From positions 1,736,001-1,800,000 of the forward strand of contig CP024846.1 in assembly GCA_004564215.1 (NCBI GenBank): a stretch of 64,000 bases of DNA, given 5' to 3'. Source of the stretch: Beijerinckiaceae bacterium. Its GTDB lineage: Bacteria; Pseudomonadota; Alphaproteobacteria; Rhizobiales; Beijerinckiaceae. Below, one piece after another: positions 55,044 through 64,000 of the stretch. A model generated the notes under the pieces. It had not been told where the DNA came from, made no database searches, and was given only the letters and a program-made list of their open reading frames with translations. Position numbers and translations under genes: made by a program. Within the stretch, counting starts at the first letter, position 1, and every line of letters starts with the position of its first letter.

Positions 55044-55346
55044 TCAATGAAAATGCTGGATCCAATCATTCTTGATGGTCTCGTCGGTCGGCTCACGAAT
55101 GTCGGTTTTGGTCTCTCGGAAGTGGCTCAAAAAGTCAGCCAGGGCTCCAAAGAGGTAGCCGAACGTAAGACAGACGATGACAATGACGACGCCCCAGAAC
55201 GTCTCGAGCCAGCCGGGTTTCGTCCAAGCCGAAAAGCCGAGAATGAGGGAGATCGAAACCAAACCTATCGGTACGAGAGCCAAGACATTCAGAAATTGCC
55301 CGACCGCGAAGGCGACCAAAACACTCGCAATTTGAATAAAGTGCAT
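55044..55346 (-). CDS. Small membrane protein, probably three spans
   Basis: A 100-residue product beginning MHFIQIASVLVAFAVGQFLN, with hydrophobic segments at about 4-21, 22-36 and 51-75, and a charged C-terminus (FRETKTDIREPTDETIKNDW). The start at 55346 is preferred because the frame upstream to 55451 lacks hydrophobic character. It is likely an inner-membrane protein of unknown function. No family is recognised. Confidence 0.6.
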   Translation of the reverse strand: MHFIQIASVLVAFAVGQFLNVLALVPIGLVSISLILGFSAWTKPGWLETFWGVVIVIVCLTFGYLFGALADFLSHFRETKTDIREPTDETIKNDWIQHFH

Positions 55347-55592
55347 GCCGCCTACTTTCCGCCGGACCGCTTCAGAATGAGATCTTAACACTGATTTATG
55401 ACAAATATTATTATTTATATAGTGCGGTAAAAATGTGGCTATGTAAAGCATTTACTCTCGCACCCAAGCCGTTCGGCGCCGCGCAAGCCCTTGCCAAGCG
55501 CTCGGCCGACCCCTAAGGCAATCGGCGGCGGCACTTAGGCCCAATCGGGCGTCTCAAGGCAGGCGCCCATCAATGCGAGAATGACCGGCGAC

Positions 55593-56015
55593 ATGGCGAT
55601 TGAACGAACCTTTTCCATCCTCAAACCCGACGCGACGCAGCGAAATCTGACCGGTGCGATCAATGCCTTGATCGAGAAGGCGGGGCTTCGGATCGTCGCG
55701 CAAAAGCGCGTCAGAATGACGCGCGGCCAGGCCGAGGTCTTTTACGCGGTTCACAAGGCTCGTCCGTTCTTCGGCGAACTCGTCGAAACGATGATCGCCG
55801 GGCCTGTCGTCGTGCAGGTGTTGGAAGGCGAAGACGCAATCCAAAAATATCGGGATGTGCTGGGCGCGACGGATCCGGCCAAGGCCGCACCCGGCACTAT
55901 CCGCAAGGAATTTGCGCTCTCCCTGGGCGAGAATTCGGCGCATGGATCGGACGCGCCCGAAACCGCTGCCATTGAGATCGCACAATGGTTTTCCGGCAAC
56001 GAAATCGTCGGCTAA
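55593..56015 (+). CDS. ndk: Nucleoside diphosphate kinase
   Basis: Ndk transfers gamma-phosphate between nucleoside triphosphates and diphosphates via a phosphohistidine. The 140-residue protein begins [21 protein letters not shown] and has the active site NSAHGSD with His117, the family position. An in-frame ATG at 55581 would add four residues, but the one at 55593 fits homologues. It is convergent with purN, 29 bases away. Confidence 0.97.
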   Translation: MAIERTFSILKPDATQRNLTGAINALIEKAGLRIVAQKRVRMTRGQAEVFYAVHKARPFFGELVETMIAGPVVVQVLEGEDAIQKYRDVLGATDPAKAAPGTIRKEFALSLGENSAHGSDAPETAAIEIAQWFSGNEIVG

Positions 56016-56044
56016 CGGCGAGCCACCAAACAGGGCGGCGATGG

Positions 56045-56704
56045 CTAGTCGGGAAACGGAACCCGCAACGGAGCGGGCGGCGAGGATGGCTCGCCGCAAA
56101 ACACCCGATTGCCTTGAACCCGCGCTCGGCCCTCCGCCACGCAGGCCAGCGCCGCCGGATAAAGCAGATGCTCTTGCGCAAGTACCCGCGCGGCAAGCGA
56201 GGCCGGTGTGTCCGAATCGAGCACTGGAACCGCCGCCTGCCCGATAATCGGACCTTCATCCATGGCTGGCACCACGAAATGCACGGTGCAGCCATGGATT
56301 TTCACCCCGTCCGCCAAGGCCCGCTCATGGGTGTTTAAACCGCGGTAGGCCGGCAAAAGGGCTGGGTGAATATTTAGCAGCCGCTCCCGCCATTGACCCA
56401 CGAACCAGGGGGTCAACATCCGCATGAATCCGGCAAGGCAAATGAGCTCGATTCGATGCAGATCGAGCAGCACCTGCATGGATCGTTCGAATTCCTCACG
56501 TCCGGCGTAGATCTTGTGCTCGACCACGGCGCACGCAATCCCATGCTCCTTGGCAAAAGCCAATCCGGCAGCATCCGGGCGGTTTGAGACGACAAGAACA
56601 ATTTCCGCCGGATAGAAGGGGCTGCGGGCGCGCTCGATCAAGGCGCGCATGTTGGAACCGCGCCCGGAAATAAGGATCGCTGTGCGGGTGCGTCGCAAGG
56701 TCAC
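56045..56704 (-). CDS. purN: Phosphoribosylglycinamide formyltransferase PurN
   Basis: PurN transfers the formyl group of 10-formyltetrahydrofolate to GAR in purine synthesis. The 219-residue protein has [16 protein letters not shown] (substrate-phosphate loop), [11 protein letters not shown] and the catalytic [12 protein letters not shown] with Asn106 and His108. Its start overlaps the purM stop as ATGA (56701-56704), the usual purM-purN operon. The C-terminal 20 residues are a proline-rich extension. Confidence 0.96.
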   Translation of the reverse strand: MTLRRTRTAILISGRGSNMRALIERARSPFYPAEIVLVVSNRPDAAGLAFAKEHGIACAVVEHKIYAGREEFERSMQVLLDLHRIELICLAGFMRMLTPWFVGQWRERLLNIHPALLPAYRGLNTHERALADGVKIHGCTVHFVVPAMDEGPIIGQAAVPVLDSDTPASLAARVLAQEHLLYPAALACVAEGRARVQGNRVFCGEPSSPPAPLRVPFPD

Positions 56705-57765
56705 AACGCGAGCTGCCCGGAACAGATGACCCGCGCGCCCTCCTCGGCCGCAACCACCTTTCCTAGAGGGATCGGGTCTTCGCCCGCGGCCCTGAAAGCC
56801 TTCAAGACTTCAGCGCTGTGGCCTGCCTCCACAATCAAAACCATTCCAATGCCGCAGTTGAACGTCCGCAACATTTCCCGCTCCGCAAGGGCGCCCTCCG
56901 CCGCAAGCCAGCCGAAGACCTTGGGAACCGGGATTGCCGAGAGATCGAGTTCGACGCCAAGGCGGGGTGGCAGAACGCGCGGCACATTATCCAAAAAGCC
57001 GCCCCCGGTGATATGAGCCAAGGCCTTGATGCCCTCCGTTTCCGCCAACGCCTGCAATATGGGCCTCACATAGATGCGGGTCGGCGTGAGCAGGGCTTCG
57101 GCGAGGGTTTTTTCTGGCGCGAAAGCCGCAATGGCAGACCAGGCTAGCGAATTTTGTTCGAGGATTTTGCGGACCAGGGAAAAACCATTCGAATGGAGAC
57201 CCGACGACCGCAAGCCGAACAATTGATCGCCTGCCTTGATGTCCGCCCTTGGCAACAGCCTGCCCCGTTCGACGGCGCCGACCGCAAAACCCGCGAGATC
57301 ATAATCGGCGTTCGCGTAGAGGCCCGGCATTTCAGCGGTCTCCCCGCCAATCAAGGCAGCGCCCGCCTCGATGCAGCCCCGGGCGATCCCTTCGACCACC
57401 TGCGCGGCGGCGTCGGGATCGAGCCGTCCGGCGGCATAATAATCGAGGAAGAACAGCGGCTCGGCCCCCTGCACGACGAGGTCGTTGACGCACATCGCGA
57501 CGAGATCGATCCCAATCGTGTTATGGATGCCGCTTTCGATGGCCACTCTGACCTTTGTGCCGACGCCGTCATTGGCGGCGACCAGGATCGGATCCACAAA
57601 GCCCGCGGCCTTGAGATCGAACAGACCGCCGAAGCCGCCGATTTCCGCATCGGCGCCGCGCCGCCGCGTTGCCCGCACAAGCGGCTTGATTTTTTCGACC
57701 ATGGCGTTGCCGGCATCGATATCGACGCCGGCGTCGGCATAGGTAAGGCCATTCTTTTTCGTCAT
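56701..57765 (-). CDS. purM: Phosphoribosylformylglycinamidine cyclo-ligase PurM
   Basis: PurM closes the imidazole ring to form AIR. The 354-residue protein starts at the ATG at 57765 ([20 protein letters not shown]), matching homologues; an upstream in-frame ATG at 57786 is less likely. Motifs include [19 protein letters not shown], the ATP-grasp-like region [27 protein letters not shown], and [13 protein letters not shown]. It is the first gene of the purM-purN pair. Confidence 0.95.
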   Translation of the reverse strand: MTKKNGLTYADAGVDIDAGNAMVEKIKPLVRATRRRGADAEIGGFGGLFDLKAAGFVDPILVAANDGVGTKVRVAIESGIHNTIGIDLVAMCVNDLVVQGAEPLFFLDYYAAGRLDPDAAAQVVEGIARGCIEAGAALIGGETAEMPGLYANADYDLAGFAVGAVERGRLLPRADIKAGDQLFGLRSSGLHSNGFSLVRKILEQNSLAWSAIAAFAPEKTLAEALLTPTRIYVRPILQALAETEGIKALAHITGGGFLDNVPRVLPPRLGVELDLSAIPVPKVFGWLAAEGALAEREMLRTFNCGIGMVLIVEAGHSAEVLKAFRAAGEDPIPLGKVVAAEEGARVICSGQLAL

Positions 57766-57786
57766 GTCGGTCCAGGCCGCAGCCAC

Positions 57787-58213
57787 CGCGAGGTCTTTTT
57801 AGACGTCACGAGCTGTAGGAGAATTTTAGCGTATTGAATCAACGCCCATGTCAACTCGGGGAAGCAGTTTTGCTGGCAAAAGCCCTAGAGCACAGGTTTC
57901 AAGGCATTCGCAGATGCCCCGCCTCGCTCGATGGGCGCATGATCCCGAAAAGTCTGTCGGTTTTAGGGATCATCCTCTAACGCCCGATTTGTGCCAAAGC
58001 AATATTGCAAAGCCGATAGGCAATTTGTGCCGCATCGGGACGATCGGGCGGGCGGGTTGAGATCATGCAATGCCGCGCTGGTGCCACCGGCCACCGCCGG
58101 GCCACAACCCCAAGTCTGGCCGCCATTGAACCCGGCTGGGCTTCAAGGGTTGTCACTTTGCCGAGGCTTGGAAACTATAGCGGGTTCCGTGCCCATCCAT
58201 ATTTCGAAACGGA
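57787..58213. other. Intergenic region with interspersed repeat
   Basis: Over 400 bases between purM and the phosphatidyltransferase. No coding frame is convincing. It contains a hairpin repeat at 57939-57973. Confidence 0.6.
57939..57973. repeat. Interspersed hairpin repeat
   Basis: ATGATCCCGAAAA (57939-57951) pairs imperfectly with TTTTAGGGATCAT (57961-57973) around a short loop; one base breaks the stem. It resembles short palindromic elements common between genes in Rhizobiales, a family related in style to the one at 43313. Confidence 0.6.
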
Positions 58214-58216
58214 TTG

Positions 58217-58762
58217 ATGTTTTCCTATTACCGCAGTCTTCCGAATTTGATTTCGCTTGGACGCCTTGTCCTTGCCCCGGCGATTGTCTCCCTGATCATA
58301 GCCGAGCGCTGGAAGGAAGCCTGCGTGGTCTTCATCATCGCCGGCGTTTCCGACGCGGTCGACGGCTGGCTCGCCAAAACCTTCGAACTTCGGACCGAAC
58401 TCGGCGCCTATCTCGATCCGCTGGCCGATAAAGCCCTGATCGTTTCCATCTATGTGACCCTCGCCGTCGTCTCCGTTCTTCCCGCGACGATTGCCATTAT
58501 CGTCGTCGCGCGCGATGTCATGATCATCGGCGCGTTCATGATTTCAGGGTTCATGCGCAGGCCCGTCAAGGTCAAGCCGCTCATGATCTCCAAGCTCAAT
58601 ACAGCGGCACAAATCAGTTTCGCGGCCATGGTTCTCGTGGCCAAAGCCTTCCATTTTCCCGCCGCCGCTTGGTTCCAAATTATGCTTTATTGCGTGGCCG
58701 CACTCACCATTGCCTCGACAGCTGCTTATCTGCGGCAGTGGATCCGGCACATGAGTGTTTGA
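58217..58762 (+). CDS. CDP-alcohol phosphatidyltransferase (PgsA/cardiolipin synthase-type)
   Basis: A 181-residue membrane enzyme of phospholipid synthesis. The signature DAVDGWLAKTFELRTELGAY followed by LDPLAD matches DxxDGxxAR(x)8GxxxDxxxD, with lysine in the AR position. Hydrophobic spans before and after complete the six-span fold (LISLGRLVLAPAIVSLIIAE at the start). It may be PgsA or a CDP-alcohol-type cardiolipin synthase; PgsA is usually somewhat longer and elsewhere. The ATG at 58217 is preferred to the TTG at 58214. Confidence 0.88.
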   Translation: MFSYYRSLPNLISLGRLVLAPAIVSLIIAERWKEACVVFIIAGVSDAVDGWLAKTFELRTELGAYLDPLADKALIVSIYVTLAVVSVLPATIAIIVVARDVMIIGAFMISGFMRRPVKVKPLMISKLNTAAQISFAAMVLVAKAFHFPAAAWFQIMLYCVAALTIASTAAYLRQWIRHMSV

Positions 58763-58827
58763 CGCAAAGAAGTGCTAAGGCCGGACCGGAAGCTGGAACT
58801 CCCCGGCAAGAGTGGCGGAAAAAGGCA

Positions 58828-59985
58828 ATGACGATACGGATCGAATGGCAGATCGGCTTTTGGATTGGCGCGTTCTTGCTGCTGGTCCTGCTGCTTTGGC
58901 TGTTCAGCGGCGTGCTTCTGCCGTTCGCCGCCGCCGGCGCGCTAGGCTATCTCTTGAACCCGGTCGTCGACCGCCTGGAGCGAATTGGCTTCAATCGGCT
59001 CGGTGCGACGCTCTTCATTATGGCGTGCATGGTCCTGGTTCTCGGGCTGATCTTCGTTCTGGTCGTGCCCGTACTTTGGCGCCAACTTGCCAGTTTCATC
59101 GAGGCGATGCCGGCCTATGCCGTCAAGCTGCAGGAGCTGATTTCGGCGGCTTCCGTCAATTTCCAGAAGGACTATGGCGGCACCCTGCTGGATAAGCTGG
59201 GTCTTGGCAGTCAAATCGGCCCGGATCTCGGCAACGCCACCAATAATCTCGTTGCCCAGGGGGCTCAATGGGCGGCATCCTTCCTGAATTCGCTTTTGAC
59301 ACGCGGGGCGGCGCTGATCAGTTTGGTTTCGCTGCTGGTCGTAACCCCCATCGTCGCTTTCTACATGCTTCTCGATTGGCACAAGATGATTGCGACGATC
59401 GACGATCTGATCCCGCCGCGAAACCGCGAAACGGTGCGAACCCTTGCCCGCCAGATCGATACCGCCATGGCGGGATTTTTACGCGGCCAATCCCTCGTCT
59501 GTTTGTGTCTTGGAATCTGGTACGGGTTGGGCCTGTCGCTGATTGGGCTCAATTTCGGCCTTCTCATCGGCATTTCGGCCGGTGCGTTGAGCTTTATCCC
59601 TTATGTCGGTTCCCTGACGGCCCTCGTTCTGTCCTCGACGGTGGCAATCGTGCAGAATTGGCCGGATTGGCGGCTGCTCGCCATGTCGCTCGGCGTGTTT
59701 TTGGTCGGCCAATTTCTCGAAGGCAATATTTTGTCGCCGAAGCTCGTTGGCGAATCGGTCGGGGTGCATCCGGTCTGGCTGATTTTCGCGCTGCTCGCTT
59801 TCGGCAGCCTGTTCGGTTTCACCGGCCTCATCACCGCAGTGCCGTTTGCCGCCGCCGCCGCGGTCATCCTGCGCTTTGCCCTGAAGCGCTATCGGGAAAG
59901 CAATCTTTACACGGAAGTCCGGCGTCCCAGCGCCAAGCTGCTTCTCGACTCGAAACTTGCCCAACTCGACCATGAGGATCGTTGA
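58828..59985 (+). CDS. AI-2E/PerM family permease
   Basis: A 385-residue inner-membrane protein of the PerM/AI-2E family, once linked to autoinducer export but in general of uncertain transport role. There are about seven hydrophobic spans (FWIGAFLLLVLLLWLFSGVL; LGATLFIMACMVLVLGLIFV; LISLVSLLVVTPIVAFYMLL near the middle), the conserved GxxxYxLxP (AAGALGYLLNP) and LSFIPYVGSLTALVLS. The ATG at 58828 follows GGAAAAAGGC. Its stop is directly followed by the hdaA start (59986), so the two are co-translated, a pair common in Alphaproteobacteria. Confidence 0.88.
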   Translation: MTIRIEWQIGFWIGAFLLLVLLLWLFSGVLLPFAAAGALGYLLNPVVDRLERIGFNRLGATLFIMACMVLVLGLIFVLVVPVLWRQLASFIEAMPAYAVKLQELISAASVNFQKDYGGTLLDKLGLGSQIGPDLGNATNNLVAQGAQWAASFLNSLLTRGAALISLVSLLVVTPIVAFYMLLDWHKMIATIDDLIPPRNRETVRTLARQIDTAMAGFLRGQSLVCLCLGIWYGLGLSLIGLNFGLLIGISAGALSFIPYVGSLTALVLSSTVAIVQNWPDWRLLAMSLGVFLVGQFLEGNILSPKLVGESVGVHPVWLIFALLAFGSLFGFTGLITAVPFAAAAAVILRFALKRYRESNLYTEVRRPSAKLLLDSKLAQLDHEDR

Positions 59986-60720
59986 ATGGCTGGGGAGAAG
60001 CCCCGCCAGACGCGAGCTGCTCCTCGTCAACTGACATTGGAGCTCGCGCCAAAGCCTGGTTACGAGCCGGAGAATTTTTTCGTCTCGCAATCGAACGAAA
60101 AGGCCTACGCGATGGTGGAGCTATGGCCGCGGTGGCCGGCTCCGATGCTGATGATCGTGGGGCCGCCGGGCGCGGGCAAAAGCCACATGGGTGCGATTTG
60201 GGCCGCCAAATCCGGTGCCGCGACCCAGCCCGGCGCGTCGTTGGCTAATGCCGATATCGAAGCCCTGGCCGCCGCGGGTCCGCTTCTCCTTGAAGACGTC
60301 GACGAGATCGGACAAGCCGAACCTCAGCTTTTCCATCTTCTCAATCTGATGCGCGAACGCGACATCGCGCTCGTCCTCACGGCGCGGGCCCTTCCCGACA
60401 CCTGGGGTTTGCGGACCGCCGATCTTTTGTCGCGGCTGCGGCTCGCGCCGACGATTGAAATCGGAATGCCCGACGATGCCTTGATGCGGGCGGTTCTCGT
60501 CAAACTGCTGATCGAACGGCAGCTTGTCGTCGACACGGGGGTCGTTGACTACATCGCCCTGCGGCTCGAGCGGTCGCTCGAAGCGGCCCGTTCATTTGTC
60601 GATCGGGTGGACCGAGAAGCGCTCGCGCGCAAAAGCCGGATTACGCGGGCGATCGCCAGCGATGTCCTGATCGCAATCGGCAATGAGGAAGACCCGGCTC
60701 CCGCTCAGGGACCAACGTAG
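59986..60720 (+). CDS. hdaA: DnaA-related replication inactivator HdaA
   Basis: HdaA is the alphaproteobacterial Hda-like protein that, with the sliding clamp, promotes ATP hydrolysis by DnaA to stop re-initiation. The 244-residue product has a clamp-binding motif QLTLEL at residues 15-20, Walker A GPPGAGKSH from about 59, Walker B LLLEDVDEI near 105, and DLLSRLRLAPTIEI (sensor region). It starts directly after the permease stop. Its end overlaps the convergent secreted-protein gene by 16 bases. Confidence 0.92.
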   Translation: MAGEKPRQTRAAPRQLTLELAPKPGYEPENFFVSQSNEKAYAMVELWPRWPAPMLMIVGPPGAGKSHMGAIWAAKSGAATQPGASLANADIEALAAAGPLLLEDVDEIGQAEPQLFHLLNLMRERDIALVLTARALPDTWGLRTADLLSRLRLAPTIEIGMPDDALMRAVLVKLLIERQLVVDTGVVDYIALRLERSLEAARSFVDRVDREALARKSRITRAIASDVLIAIGNEEDPAPAQGPT

Positions 60721-61274
60721 CGGATCGTGCGGCCCCTGGCGTCGGTGAATGTCTTCCCCGCGCTCAGACCGGCCTCGGTCGCGGAGCGTCCGGTGACCAA
60801 CCCGGCTTTGGAGTCATCGGTGCCGGAAATCGATCTCGGCGCATCCAACTCCGCGAGAGACTTGCGCTCGCGTTTGGAGAGCCCCTTGATCTCCGACAGT
60901 TTCCTGAAATCGCCCGCCTTGTGGTGGTGGCTGCCGTAGTCGCCGACAAAAATGCGGATTCCGGAGCGGGTCATCACCGCATCGCCTTCCTGCAAGCTTT
61001 CGTCGTTCATGATGTCGACGGGCGCGTGCGGGCGCACCGGATGTCCCGCCTTCTCATTCCGATGCGCCACGACCTTATGCCTGCGGAAACCATTGGCGTG
61101 TCCCCACGGCCGATAGGCTGGCGGGCGCGGAAAGTACCGCGGGGCCGGAGGCTGGAACTGCTGAAACAAAAAATCAAAGAATCCGGCGTGAGCGACGCCC
61201 GGAGACAGGCTGATCCCGAGGAGGGCGATCGCAAAGACGCGACCAAAGCGATCCGTTCGCATCAAAAAATCCAT
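60705..61274 (-). CDS. Exported basic hypothetical protein
   Basis: The 189-residue product has an N-terminal signal peptide (RFGRVFAIALLGISLSPGVAHA, likely cut after AHA), a proline- and aromatic-rich segment (FPRPPAYRPWGH) and a C-terminal domain with RIFVGDYGSHHHKAGDF and FTDARGRTIRYVGP. The start may be at 61274 or the in-frame ATG at 61262. Periplasmic or outer-membrane location is expected. The family is not recognised. Confidence 0.7.
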   Translation of the reverse strand: MDFLMRTDRFGRVFAIALLGISLSPGVAHAGFFDFLFQQFQPPAPRYFPRPPAYRPWGHANGFRRHKVVAHRNEKAGHPVRPHAPVDIMNDESLQEGDAVMTRSGIRIFVGDYGSHHHKAGDFRKLSEIKGLSKRERKSLAELDAPRSISGTDDSKAGLVTGRSATEAGLSAGKTFTDARGRTIRYVGP

Positions 61275-61336
61275 AAACCGAGAAGTCGGCGCTCATGTAG
61301 CTTAAGTTTGGGTAAACGTGAAGCGGATTGATTGGT

Positions 61337-62239
61337 TCAGCCTTGAGAAAGCAGTCTTTCATATTCTGCGCGGATCACGCTTGCTCCATACTGGCGTTCA
61401 AGCCGCAAAATTGTGAAATGGCCGCGCGCAATGGTCTGGAAATGGTCGGCAAAGGCGTAGTTTACGGCGGCTCCACCGGCGGCGCCGATCAGCGGAACAC
61501 TTTGGGCGGCGAGCTTTTGCGAGACCACCACGCCAAAATGCGTCCCAATTTGCGCAACAAAGCGAACCAGCGCCGGCGCGACGTCATTGATGAGGCCCCG
61601 GCTGGACAGATAGCCGGCGGCTTCCGACACCGACTTCGCCAACAGCGCCCGAACCGCAAAATAGCCGGTCTCCAGAACCGCACCCTCCTCAAGATTGGAA
61701 TTTGTGCCATGGAGATCGGCATAGCGGATGGGCTTATCCGCATCGGCGCGGCCGCCTAGGGCAAAGACTTCGAGACAAGCAAGCACGGTTGCGGGATCGG
61801 ACAGGTCCTGCCCCTCGCCGCGGGCGATGTCGGCGATCGAGCGCAGCATAATCGCGGTCGAGAACGGAAGTTCGACCGGCAGGCTTGAAATACCGAATGC
61901 GCCGCCGGCGGCGCCCGCCAAAACCGCTATGCTCTTGTGCATGCGGCGCCGATCCCGCATCGGCTTGCCGGCAAGGCTCCGGATCGCGAAATTCAGACCG
62001 CCCCGGATGGCCGCCTCCGCGGCCCTGTTCGCGATGCCGGAAATATGCGCCGGAACGATCGCGCCAATCGCGCTCACCTGCCGCCCCAGCGCCGCGCTCA
62101 GACGAATGGCCAGACTTGTCCGCTCAAGTTCACGCATGGCGCGCTCCAGCGCCGCTTGGTCGTCCTGGCTAAGCCCGGAGGTGGGGTTGGGAATGACGGC
62201 CCAGTTCGGGTGGGACGGAACACCGGGTACAAAATCCAT
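61337..62239 (-). CDS. EcsC family protein
   Basis: A 300-residue protein of the EcsC family, whose role is unclear; in Bacillus EcsC accompanies an ABC transporter, while proteobacterial forms stand alone. Visible features are a hydrophobic central region rich in small residues (LAGAAGGAFGISSLPVELPFSTAIMLRSIADIARGEGQDL), CLEVFALGG and NYAFADHFQTIARGHFTILRLERQYG. Length fits. No neighbour suggests a partner. Confidence 0.85.
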   Translation of the reverse strand: MDFVPGVPSHPNWAVIPNPTSGLSQDDQAALERAMRELERTSLAIRLSAALGRQVSAIGAIVPAHISGIANRAAEAAIRGGLNFAIRSLAGKPMRDRRRMHKSIAVLAGAAGGAFGISSLPVELPFSTAIMLRSIADIARGEGQDLSDPATVLACLEVFALGGRADADKPIRYADLHGTNSNLEEGAVLETGYFAVRALLAKSVSEAAGYLSSRGLINDVAPALVRFVAQIGTHFGVVVSQKLAAQSVPLIGAAGGAAVNYAFADHFQTIARGHFTILRLERQYGASVIRAEYERLLSQG

Positions 62240-62631
62240 GAAATGCCTCGTTGAAGGGTGGCCTGGAAACGGGCTTTAGAGGCAAGCCCGGCGGCCGGCC
62301 TTGAGAGGGAACGGTTTCCTCCGCCGGGGGTTCAGAAGCGTTAATCATCTTTATCTCGGCAGGTTGAGATAGCTAAACAAAGTGTTAAATAGATATGGTA
62401 ATTGGTTGATGAAACCTTAATTTCAAGGACATCCATTGCGCCAAAAAGCAAAATAAAGTAATTTGATCGAACTGTTTCGTATAAATCAGTAGAAAATGAG
62501 CAATCGATGACTTAGTTAAGTCAACAGATTGAGAAATAGCAACTATACTTCCCTAAGATTAGCTCGTTTTGTTTAAGACCATCGGAAAACAGCCCTGACA
62601 TTGTTTGGTACCCTGGGCTGGGAGGCACGAG
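62240..62631. other. AT-rich intergenic region
   Basis: About 390 bases, clearly more AT-rich than its surroundings, with no coding frame. It must contain the promoter of the cysteine peptidase gene; no certain hexamers or hairpin are called. Confidence 0.5.
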
Positions 62632-63279
62632 ATGGACGTTAGGACTGTGAAGCCGATGACGATTTTGTCGATAGCGGGTTTTTCGTTGATCGGCTTGGTT
62701 CTTCTGTCTCCCTGCGATGCGATCGCGAACGCAGCCGAAACTGTCCGGGCGTCCTCATTCGCGCCGATCAGCGGCCCGACCGCCGTACCCTATGGTTGGG
62801 GGGATTTTTGCCGGCGCAATGCCGGCGCCTGCAACGGGGAGCCCATTTCGCCCACGGATATCGAATTGACATCAAAGACGATCATCGAAATCGAACGGGT
62901 CGACAAATGGGTGAATGCCCAAATCAAGCCGGTCTCCGACATGGAACATTGGGGTCTCATCGACGAATGGGACTATCCAACCGACGGCAAAGGGGATTGC
63001 GAGGACTTCGCGTTATTCAAGCGCAAGATCCTTATTGAGGAAGGCTTCCCGCGTCAGGCCTTGCTGATGACCGTGGTCAAGGACGAGCACAACGAGGGGC
63101 ACGCGGTCCTGACCGTCAAGACCACCGCCGGCGACTATGTTCTCGACAATATGAATGATGACATGAAGCCCTGGAACCGCACCGGCTATCGTTTCGTCAA
63201 GCGCCAGTCGCAGAACGATCAGAACGCGTGGGAACAAATCGGGGATCCGACGGCCGCACCGGATTATGTGTCTCGCTGA
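62632..63279 (+). CDS. Transglutaminase-like cysteine peptidase (BTLCP)
   Basis: A 215-residue exported protein of the bacterial transglutaminase-like cysteine peptidase family. The N-terminus (MTILSIAGFSLIGLVLLSPCDAIANA) is a signal peptide. The catalytic triad is visible as Cys in GKGDCEDFALFKR, His in NEGHAVLTV and Asp in YVLDNM. The start at 62632 has GGAGG about 7 bases upstream. In other bacteria such proteins cleave periplasmic adhesins, as LapG does; here the target is unknown. Confidence 0.88.
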   Translation: MDVRTVKPMTILSIAGFSLIGLVLLSPCDAIANAAETVRASSFAPISGPTAVPYGWGDFCRRNAGACNGEPISPTDIELTSKTIIEIERVDKWVNAQIKPVSDMEHWGLIDEWDYPTDGKGDCEDFALFKRKILIEEGFPRQALLMTVVKDEHNEGHAVLTVKTTAGDYVLDNMNDDMKPWNRTGYRFVKRQSQNDQNAWEQIGDPTAAPDYVSR

Positions 63280-63344
63280 CCGTACGGCCGGAGCTTTCGC
63301 CCCGGCCCTGTTCGCGCATGTTCGCCGCAAGAGGCGGTGCCTTC

Positions 63345-63704
63345 TCAGGCTGAAATGCTTTCATTGGCCGATTGCGGCGCCGGCAGCCTGGGGCCGACGA
63401 CTTCCTTGAGGGCGGCCACGTCCTTGGACGCGGATTTGGGCGGCACGGGCCCCGGACACATCGGGGTCGGAATTTCGACCTCGACCTCGAGGGTCGAGAC
63501 GACTTCGCCCCGCTCCATCTTCACCTTGATCCCTTCGGCCTCGACCGGGAAATGCTTCGCGATCACCGCCAGAATTTCTTCCTGAAGAATGGCGATCAGA
63601 TCGGATTTCCCTGAAACGGCGCGTTCATGCGCGAGCAGGATCTGCAGCCGTTCCCTGGCTACCGGCGCGGAGCCTTGCCGCCTGAAAAAACTGATGAGCT
63701 TCAT
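63345..63704 (-). CDS. minE: Cell-division topological specificity factor MinE
   Basis: MinE drives oscillation of MinD and so confines the division septum to mid-cell. The 119-residue product has an amphipathic N-terminus ([29 protein letters not shown]), the beta-strand region ([21 protein letters not shown]) and VEVEIPTPM; the C-terminal 30 residues are an extra proline/alanine tail compared with the 88 residues of E. coli MinE. Its start overlaps the minD stop as ATGA. Confidence 0.95.
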   Translation of the reverse strand: MKLISFFRRQGSAPVARERLQILLAHERAVSGKSDLIAILQEEILAVIAKHFPVEAEGIKVKMERGEVVSTLEVEVEIPTPMCPGPVPPKSASKDVAALKEVVGPRLPAPQSANESISA

Positions 63705-64000
63705 GCGGCCCTCCGTCCAAATAGTTTTCCAAACAGCCCCTTCCGGTCGCTCGGCACGGTCATGTCGATGACCTCGCCATTCAACCTCTTCACCGCGGCA
63801 AAATAGGCGCGCGCCGGTGCGCTTTCCGGATTGCTGAGCGTGATCGGCGAGCCGATATTGGAGGCGCGCAGCACCTCGGTGCTTTCCGGGATGATTCCCA
63901 GCAGCGGGACGGACAGGATTTCCAGCACGTCTTCGACATTCAGCATTTCGCCGCGGCCGGCGCGGGCCGCGTCAAACCTGGTGAGCAGGAGATGCTTCTC
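63701..64000 (-). CDS. minD: Septum site-determining ATPase MinD, C-terminal part
   Basis: The C-terminal 99 residues of MinD are visible. They include [37 protein letters not shown], the conserved second half of the ATPase, then the basic amphipathic membrane-targeting tail ([12 protein letters not shown]). The frame runs off the right edge, so the N-terminal Walker motif lies beyond the window. It overlaps minE by 4 bases. Confidence 0.95.
   Translation of the reverse strand, partial: EKHLLLTRFDAARAGRGEMLNVEDVLEILSVPLLGIIPESTEVLRASNIGSPITLSNPESAPARAYFAAVKRLNGEVIDMTVPSDRKGLFGKLFGRRAA

Overview
The window is high-GC chromosomal DNA of an alphaproteobacterium. It is most likely a member of the Hyphomicrobiales (Rhizobiales), and I would guess near the Beijerinckiaceae/Methylocystaceae. 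The clues are an oxygen-dependent type cobalamin cluster, a giant apolipoprotein-like growth-pole protein, HdaA, a BTLCP-type cysteine peptidase, an Irr/ICE-like box, and hairpin repeats of a kind common in Rhizobiales. The genus is inference.

Layout. 1-11.3 kb: cobalamin ring synthesis (cobN 3' end, cobG, H, I, J, K, L, E, M, cbiD, cobB), mostly with 4-base ATGA/GTGA overlaps, ending in a small AhpD-like gene fused translationally to cobB. 11.3-23.2 kb: an accessory stretch with a flavin monooxygenase and TetR gene, a secreted protein, several tiny membrane proteins, a 5'-truncated LuxR gene, an amine-oxidase-like flavoprotein, two stand-alone receiver proteins, a Crp/Fnr gene broken by an amber codon, and a frameshifted phage/plasmid DUF5906 helicase remnant. 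23.3-33.7 kb: a complete type I-C CRISPR-Cas locus on the minus strand (cas3, cas5, cas8c, cas7, cas4, cas1, cas2, leader, then 35 identical repeats with 34 spacers). 34-39.5 kb: tRNA-Ser(GGA), then a TetR-controlled RND efflux pump and adaptor. 39.5-43.3 kb: small membrane proteins, an O-methyltransferase, AmpD-like amidase, a glycine-zipper lipoprotein and RNase P RNA. 43.4-48.6 kb: a 1733-residue growth-pole-ring-like protein. 49-53.9 kb: a peroxide-defence block (rubrerythrin with an upstream Irr-like box, Fe-S oxidoreductase, DUF3501, AhpC, AhpD, OxyR). 54-64 kb: housekeeping genes (exopolysaccharide sugar transferase, ndk, purN, purM, CDP-alcohol phosphatidyltransferase, PerM-like permease, hdaA, EcsC-like, cysteine peptidase, minE, minD).

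The most interesting signal is in the 255-base gap between cas3 and cas5. It holds a solitary, diverged CRISPR repeat whose last 11 bases match the array repeat at 10 positions. The sequence that follows it, a pseudo-spacer, matches 15 of 18 bases of a site about 160 bases away in the same gap. That site has a 5'-TTC immediately upstream and overlaps a plausible -35 box of the cas5-cas2 operon. Two of the three mismatches fall at positions 6 and 12, which type I effectors do not read. The array itself supplies independent support for TTC as the PAM, because two adjacent spacers overlap. This looks like a crRNA-like guide by which the type I-C effector represses its own operon.
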